From positions 1 to 11,075 of the forward strand of contig JAOXYB010056634.1 in NCBI GenBank assembly GCA_028565635.1: a DNA stretch of 11,075 nucleotides, in the 5' to 3' direction. The notes beneath the pieces are model-generated. The model searched no databases. It was not told the DNA's origin and saw only the letters and a list, made by a program, of their open reading frames with translations. Position numbers and translations under genes: made by a program. Positions within the stretch are counted from its first letter, which is position 1; each line of letters starts with the position of its first letter. Below, one piece after another: positions 8,601 through 11,075 of the stretch. The stretch comes from Phoronis ovalis. Taxonomy: Eukaryota; Phoronida; Phoronidae.

Positions 8601-9994
8601 ACTAGCATATCTGAAGGAGAAGCAAACATAAGGGATACCGTATATATTTAATAACTACTGCTATCATTCTAATATTTGTACAAACATTTAGTACATCTGT
8701 TACTTCAGCCAAGTGATTTTGCTGACGAACCATTTTCTGTTTTTTCAGGAATAACAATAATTTGATGCAATTTGACATATGTTGCAAGTTTCCTTGGTGA
8801 TTATTTTTTTTCTCAATATTTTATTGTTTTTCTAAGCCTGAACATGTTAGCAGAGGGAAAGGATGGTTTTAAAAATCTCGGTTACCTTTTATAAACAATT
8901 TTTAAGTCCTTCCATTCTAGAAAGCTACACATTTTTGGCTTCCTAGCTAAAACAGTAGTAATGAGTTCTCTTGTGATTTTTTTCTTCAGCTTATCTGGTT
9001 GAGCTTCATACCATTTTTGTAAACGTAACTTGCCTTGACGGCTGAATAAAATCATAAACTGCATCTGTAATGAAAAACAATTGTAAATAAGATGCCTTGT
9101 TACTAATCTTGGAGATAACAACCTGAATATTTTTAATATACAACTATTGGTTGGGTAACTGTACAATGCTGCAAAATAGTGTTTAATACTAAAATATTTA
9201 GGTTGTCTTGTTCAAACTAGACGAGGGATTTTACCCGTCACCTTCTCGAAAATATACTTTACATGGCTAAACAGGTTTTCGGTACAGCAAGAAGTCATTG
9301 TGTGTTAAAATGAGGTAAAATGATGTAGTACTATTTGGGAAAAAGTCACTGGTAATTTTAGATGACGTGTGACTGTATACAAAATTACCCATACAATATG
9401 CCTTTAGTAACTACTAGTACAGTTTTCCTATTCGCACAGTACAATATGCTGCTTGCGTCCTGTGTGACTCCAGGTAATATGATAACCTTGGCATCTTTGA
9501 AAACAGCACAAATAACAGTAGTATGAACTGAAATGTATTACTTATTGTTTCCATGAATGAACCAGCTTTATATTTTTACGAATTAAAAATGTGCAAATAT
9601 ATATATATAACCTAATCCAATCAGTTCTGTTTTCTTGAGCAGCGATATTAAAGTCCCAGTCTCCCGTAGCGGTAGGTGTCTCTACACTACAATCTACAGT
9701 CATCGACAATATGGGGTACGGTGGTGATCAAAACGTTCGTATCCATTTGTACACAAGGTTCAAAATTCTAGATGAAACAGCCAAAATTGTGCAAGAAGAT
9801 AAGATTGGCAATAGACGATAGGGTATCTAGATAGAGTGCCAAATCCGCATTGATGATATCATTCAATTTCGACGCCTCCTGGAGTCCTTGCACTCTGCCT
9901 CTGGCCATGCAATGGCGGACTAAGCCAAGTTAAAAAGAGTGCTCTTTTCCGTTTTAAGCATCACAGTTTGTACTAAGTTTTGAACACTTACCAT
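2570..9994 (-). CDS. AP1S2: AP-1 complex subunit sigma-1 (AP1S family), whole gene with three alternative last exons
   Basis: The sigma-1 chain is the small subunit of the AP-1 clathrin adaptor heterotetramer, which sorts cargo between the trans-Golgi network and endosomes and helps bind [DE]xxxL[LI] signals. Coding joins on the minus strand are 9994-9992, 9064-8886, 8610-8502, 7962-7825, then one of 5565-5521 (A), 4088-4044 (B) or 2620-2570 (C). All introns are GT-AG. The protein has 157 residues with A or B and 159 with C, matching the usual 157-158. The longin-like sigma fold is complete, with [60 protein letters not shown] and [17 protein letters not shown]. Residues at the dileucine-pocket positions known from AP-2 sigma2 are retained: R15, A63, L65, V88, V98, L101. 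KIVYKR and MQFM favour AP1S2 over AP1S1/3, but an invertebrate would be expected to have one gene ancestral to all three. It is convergent with ZRSR2. Confidence 0.95.
2621..4043 (-). other. AP1S2: 3' UTR of tail B and intron sequence before exon C
   Basis: No coding exon is seen here on either strand. The part next to exon B would be the 3' UTR of the tail-B transcript, and the rest is intron for the tail-C transcript. I searched the minus strand for further acidic tails ending in Gly-Leu after a splice acceptor and found none. Confidence 0.6.
3574..3579 (-). terminator. AP1S2: poly(A) signal candidate for AP1S tail B
   Basis: Minus-strand AATAAA about 465 bases beyond the stop codon of exon B. 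It is a plausible intronic poly(A) site for the tail-B transcript; use is not shown by sequence alone. Confidence 0.4.
4044..4088 (-). CDS. AP1S2: AP1S terminal exon B, tail [14 protein letters not shown]
   Basis: The acceptor AG at 4090-4089 is preceded on the minus strand by a T8 run and AACTTTATAG. From phase 0 the exon reads [14 protein letters not shown] and stops at TGA 4046-4044. It shares E-x-x-P-x-GF-x-E-x-x-GL spacing with exon C, which argues for a duplicated exon rather than a chance frame. It has Asp-His in place of Glu-Leu/Ile and ends in Gly instead of Thr. The tail has the same length as tail A. I rate it real on splice site, frame and motif together, without transcript evidence. 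Confidence 0.8.
   Translation of the reverse strand, partial: EETPQGFFEDHGLG
4089..5520 (-). other. AP1S2: 3' UTR of tail A and intron sequence before exon B
   Basis: AT-rich and without a recognisable exon on either strand. The first few hundred bases after exon A form its probable 3' UTR. Open frames such as one at 5167-5355 on the plus strand show no family motif and no splice context. Confidence 0.6.
5013..5070 (-). terminator. AP1S2: poly(A) signal candidates for AP1S tail A
   Basis: Two minus-strand AATAAA hexamers at 5065-5070 and 5013-5018 lie about 450 and 505 bases past the stop of exon A. Either could end the shortest AP1S transcript. Confidence 0.45.
5521..5565 (-). CDS. AP1S2: AP1S terminal exon A, tail [14 protein letters not shown]
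   Basis: The acceptor AG at 5567-5566 follows GCTTTGTTTTCAAAG on the minus strand. In phase 0 from exon 4 the exon reads [14 protein letters not shown] and stops at TAA 5523-5521. It ends in GLT as vertebrate AP1S2 does, but lacks the Pro and Gly-Phe of tails B and C and carries Leu-Arg-Glu-Tyr before GLT. It is the first last exon the polymerase reaches, about 2.26 kb after exon 4. Confidence 0.88.
   Translation of the reverse strand, partial: DEAIETALREYGLT
6411..6453. repeat. perfect 12-bp inverted repeat with a nested 5-bp inverted repeat
   Basis: TGCATACCTGTG at 6411-6422 is the exact reverse complement of CACAGGTATGCA at 6442-6453. The 19-base loop itself contains AACTG-AA-CAGTT (6424-6435). 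Each outer arm includes CAGGTATG, a splice-donor-like string, on one strand or the other. RNA from either strand could fold into a hairpin. No function is evident. Confidence 0.7.
7295..7306. repeat. (AG)6 microsatellite
   Basis: Six perfect AG units inside AP1S intron 4. The run is short and probably of little consequence. Confidence 0.8.
7825..7962 (-). CDS. AP1S2: AP1S exon 4 ([10 protein letters not shown]...DALQE)
   Basis: Forty-six codons in phase 0, between acceptor TTTTATTAG (AG at 7964-7963) and donor GAG|GTAATG (GT at 7824-7823). It starts with Val98 of the sigma dileucine pocket and continues through [35 protein letters not shown] and AAADALQE. Where vertebrate paralogs read KAIEQADLLQE, this gene reads [11 protein letters not shown], a less charged helix just before the variable tail. 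This is the shared donor exon for all three alternative ends. Confidence 0.95.
7963..8501 (-). other. AP1S2: AP1S intron 3
   Basis: Intron of about 540 bases with donor GTAAGT and acceptor TTTTATTAG on the minus strand. No extra exon or known element was recognised. Confidence 0.85.
8502..8610 (-). CDS. AP1S2: AP1S exon 3 (YASLYFCC...KYFGS)
   Basis: 109 bases: one base completing Arg61 split from exon 2, then 36 codons ending AGT before donor GTAAGT (GT at 8501-8500). The acceptor is TTCTCCTTCAG (AG at 8612-8611). It reads [18 protein letters not shown] followed by [18 protein letters not shown]. It carries A63, L65 and V88, which line the dileucine-signal pocket in the AP-2 sigma2 structure. 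The normally constant CCAIE-x-QDNEL is [11 protein letters not shown] here, with Ile to Thr and Gln to Glu changes. Confidence 0.95.
8611..8885 (-). other. AP1S2: AP1S intron 2
   Basis: A short 275-base intron with donor GTAACC and acceptor CTTCTCCTTCAG on the minus strand. It splits an Arg codon between its second and third bases. Confidence 0.88.
8886..9064 (-). CDS. AP1S2: AP1S exon 2 ([10 protein letters not shown]...KIVYK)
   Basis: 179 bases from ATG at 9064-9062 to AAA-AG before donor GT (8885-8884). The acceptor AG at 9066-9065 follows TTTTTCATTAC. It encodes [18 protein letters not shown], then [16 protein letters not shown], then [22 protein letters not shown]. With the Met from exon 1 added, GKLRLQKW places its Arg at residue 15, matching the key R15 of sigma subunits. 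The frame stays open upstream to an ATG at 9166, but that part is intron: it follows no family sequence and lies before the acceptor. Confidence 0.96.
9597..9609. repeat. short (AT)n microsatellite
   Basis: Thirteen alternating A/T bases in AP1S intron 1, just left of the open-frame island. Simple low-complexity sequence. Confidence 0.8.
9639..9923 (+). pseudogene. unexplained open-frame island, possibly a decayed coding copy
   Basis: On the plus strand one frame is open from after TGA 9636-9638 to TAG 9819-9821, with an ATG at 9711. The same frame, broken by only two TAG codons (9819 and 9828), stays open again from 9831 to TAA 9921-9923. The first part includes [19 protein letters not shown] and the second [19 protein letters not shown], which look protein-like with many purine-first codons. 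The exactly antisense-aligned frame on the minus strand gives a 46-codon reading frame from ATG 9908-9906 to TAG 9770-9768. Local composition is less AT-rich than the surrounding intron. I do not recognise the protein. It could be a broken gene copy, a mobile-element fragment or chance. Confidence 0.3.
9992..9994 (-). CDS. AP1S2: AP1S exon 1, start codon only
   Basis: The minus strand reads CTTTCAGG-ATG followed at once by GTAAGTG, a near-perfect donor. Joined to exon 2, which itself begins with ATG, the protein starts Met-Met-Gln-Phe, as vertebrate AP1S1 starts Met-Met-Arg-Phe. This also puts R15, A63, V88 and V98 at their standard sigma numbers. The 5' UTR extends to higher coordinates, but its beginning cannot be fixed. 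Confidence 0.85.
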
Positions 9995-10119
9995 CCTGAA
10001 AGATGCTCTGTTGTTACTGGCTACACTATTCAAGAAATCTTTCAGTAATTTCGAGCATTTACAGAGAAATGTGTTAAGTTATATTAACCAAATTTTCCTT
10101 CTTTACTAGTAGTGTGCTG

Positions 10120-10210
10120 ACATCACAAGTACGCAATGTTTAATGACGTTCAATTTGCACAAACTTCAGACGGCGCTAGTGATTGCCGCGAAATTTGACG
10201 ACAACTAGAC
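10120..10210 (-). promoter_or_regulatory. AP1S2: putative AP1S promoter region
   Basis: A CpG-containing patch with GACGGCGCTAG, GCCGCGAAA and TTGACGAC stands out from the AT-rich surroundings about 130-210 bases upstream of the start codon. It includes a CRE-like TGACGTT at 10144-10150 on the plus strand. No TATA box at a typical distance is obvious. The placement is inferred from composition and position. Confidence 0.35.
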
Positions 10211-10790
10211 AATAGTGTGGTTCAAAAGGCATTTAATGTTCTTGTCTGTGTGTTTTGTTGAATATATATTCTTAAAGTTCTGTAGTTTTACAAGTTTAGA
10301 TCTTCTTCTATACAAACATCTCTGTTTGAGTGAGATATCTAATTTTTTAGTAGAAACAGGAATTATATAGTGGGATTATATAATTTCGCCGAACTTTATA
10401 GTGTTACACAAGCAAGAGGTACGTATATATTATAGGCTTCGTCAAGGCAAGAGACGTCTCACTTCTCAGCTCGGTGGGTAACTAAATCTCACGAGTCTTT
10501 ACTTTGTCATTACTGATGTCTCTGTACAGGAATATTGTTTGGTTTACGAAAGGGTTGTCAGAATATACCAAGTGAGTTCTGTGTTTTTATATTGGCTTAT
10601 GGTTTATGCATAAAAACTACTCACTAGTAGTAGTTCTACTTCTAGAGAAGTCCCGGCAGATAGTGTTAAAACCAGTAGAAGTTGGCCTCTTGCAAAAACA
10701 CTCACTGTGTGTCAGAAAATTAAATAAATGCGAACCAAAATTGTTGTCTTGTTTATAATTATATATCTCTGATACTACTTCTTGGGATAA
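10211..10790. other. upstream flank without recognised gene
   Basis: AT-rich sequence with no open frame showing family motifs and no RNA gene signature. It could hold distal regulatory sequence for AP1S or for a gene outside the window. Confidence 0.5.
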
Positions 10791-10794
10791 TGAT

Positions 10795-11075
10795 CTATCA
10801 CCCCTGGGGTGTACGCAAGTGATTTTTTGGTGGGGGTGTACCCGGGGGGGGGGGTTGTCAATATGAAAGTGGGTACGCATGTTCCAACAAATTTTTGCGT
10901 GAAAGGGTATGTTTTTCGAACCGCCGGCGCGTAACCCGCGTTACGTGCTTATATATGGTCTTTTTTGGCTAAAATCACAAAAAGGGGTGGTTTTTTGGAG
11001 GGGTGTTGTTTGGAAGTTTCACTTCGTTAGGGGTGAAAATGCGGTCAAGAAAACTTAATATGTTTACCAGAATGT
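10795..11075. repeat. G-rich repeat-like segment with degenerate GGGTGTAC motifs
   Basis: The composition changes sharply near 10795. The segment holds GGGGTGTACGC (10806-10816), GGGGTGTACCC (10833-10843), GGGTACGC (10871-10878), an 11-base G run (10844-10854), a GCCGGCGCG block and several GGGGTGGTTTTTT-like strings. Such G/T-rich stretches with recurring short motifs resemble unclassified interspersed or degenerate satellite repeats of invertebrate genomes. It runs off the window, so its right boundary is unknown. A minus-strand open frame across it (10617-10880) is a by-product of the composition. Confidence 0.55.

Larger units (their letters stand above)
9065..9991 (-). other. AP1S2: AP1S intron 1
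   Basis: Intron of about 930 bases with an excellent donor GTAAGTG (GT at 9991-9990) and acceptor CATTACAG. It contains an (AT)n run at 9597-9609 and an unexplained open-frame island at 9639-9923, listed separately. Confidence 0.85.

Noticed and set aside
8602-8787. 61-codon minus-strand open frame overlapping the start of AP1S exon 3
   Set aside because: It lies in intron 2 and runs into exon 3 in the wrong frame.
9065-9166. Upstream in-frame extension of AP1S exon 2 to an ATG at 9166
   Set aside because: It precedes a good splice acceptor, adds sequence unlike any AP1S protein, and would displace the conserved N-terminus.
10617-10880. 87-codon minus-strand open frame at the right edge
   Set aside because: Much of it is translation of the G-rich repeat, giving Pro/His-rich residues, with no known motif.
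1-11075. tRNA, rRNA, CRISPR array, or a complete transposon or viral insertion
   Set aside because: No cloverleaf with box A and B signals, no regularly spaced repeats, and no transposase or polymerase motifs were found by eye on either strand.

Overview
The window reads as AT-rich nuclear DNA of an animal, probably a marine invertebrate. It holds spliced genes with GT-AG introns, long intronic and intergenic stretches without coding signal, AATAAA polyadenylation signals, and a GC-rich interspersed-looking repeat at the right edge. The phylum cannot be fixed from this sequence. Two protein genes are supported, and both are recognised by protein similarity recalled from their families.

Left (1-1440, + strand): the last intron and last coding exon of a ZRSR2 (U2AF35-related, Urp) gene. 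The exon encodes most of the second CCCH zinc finger, the conserved NEFWEANRD segment, an RS domain and a Lys/His-rich tail, and is followed by a poly(A) signal. A gene-poor stretch separates it from the next gene.

Middle and right (about 2200-10150, - strand): a complete gene for the sigma-1 small subunit of the AP-1 clathrin adaptor (AP1S family, closest to vertebrate AP1S2). The coding parts, in transcription order, are a start-codon exon (9992-9994), exon 2 (8886-9064), exon 3 (8502-8610), exon 4 (7825-7962), and then three separate candidate last exons: A (5521-5565), B (4044-4088) and C (2570-2620). Each last exon has its own splice acceptor in the same phase, its own C-terminal tail related to the AP1S tail, its own stop codon and a downstream poly(A) hexamer. 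The gene can therefore make three sigma-1 proteins of 157, 157 and 159 residues that differ only in the tail. The exon starts are almost equally spaced (1,477 and 1,468 bp).

The two genes lie tail to tail (ZRSR2 forward, AP1S reverse). This is the arrangement known for ZRSR2 and AP1S2 on the human X chromosome, so the window appears to keep an old animal gene pair. The proteins act in unrelated processes: ZRSR2 in 3' splice-site recognition, AP1S in trans-Golgi/endosome sorting.

Beyond the genes there is a likely promoter patch near 10120-10210, an unexplained island of long open frames inside AP1S intron 1 (9639-9923), a perfect 12-bp inverted repeat in intron 4 (6411-6453), and a G-rich repeat from about 10795 to the end. 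No tRNA, rRNA, CRISPR array or intact transposon was seen.
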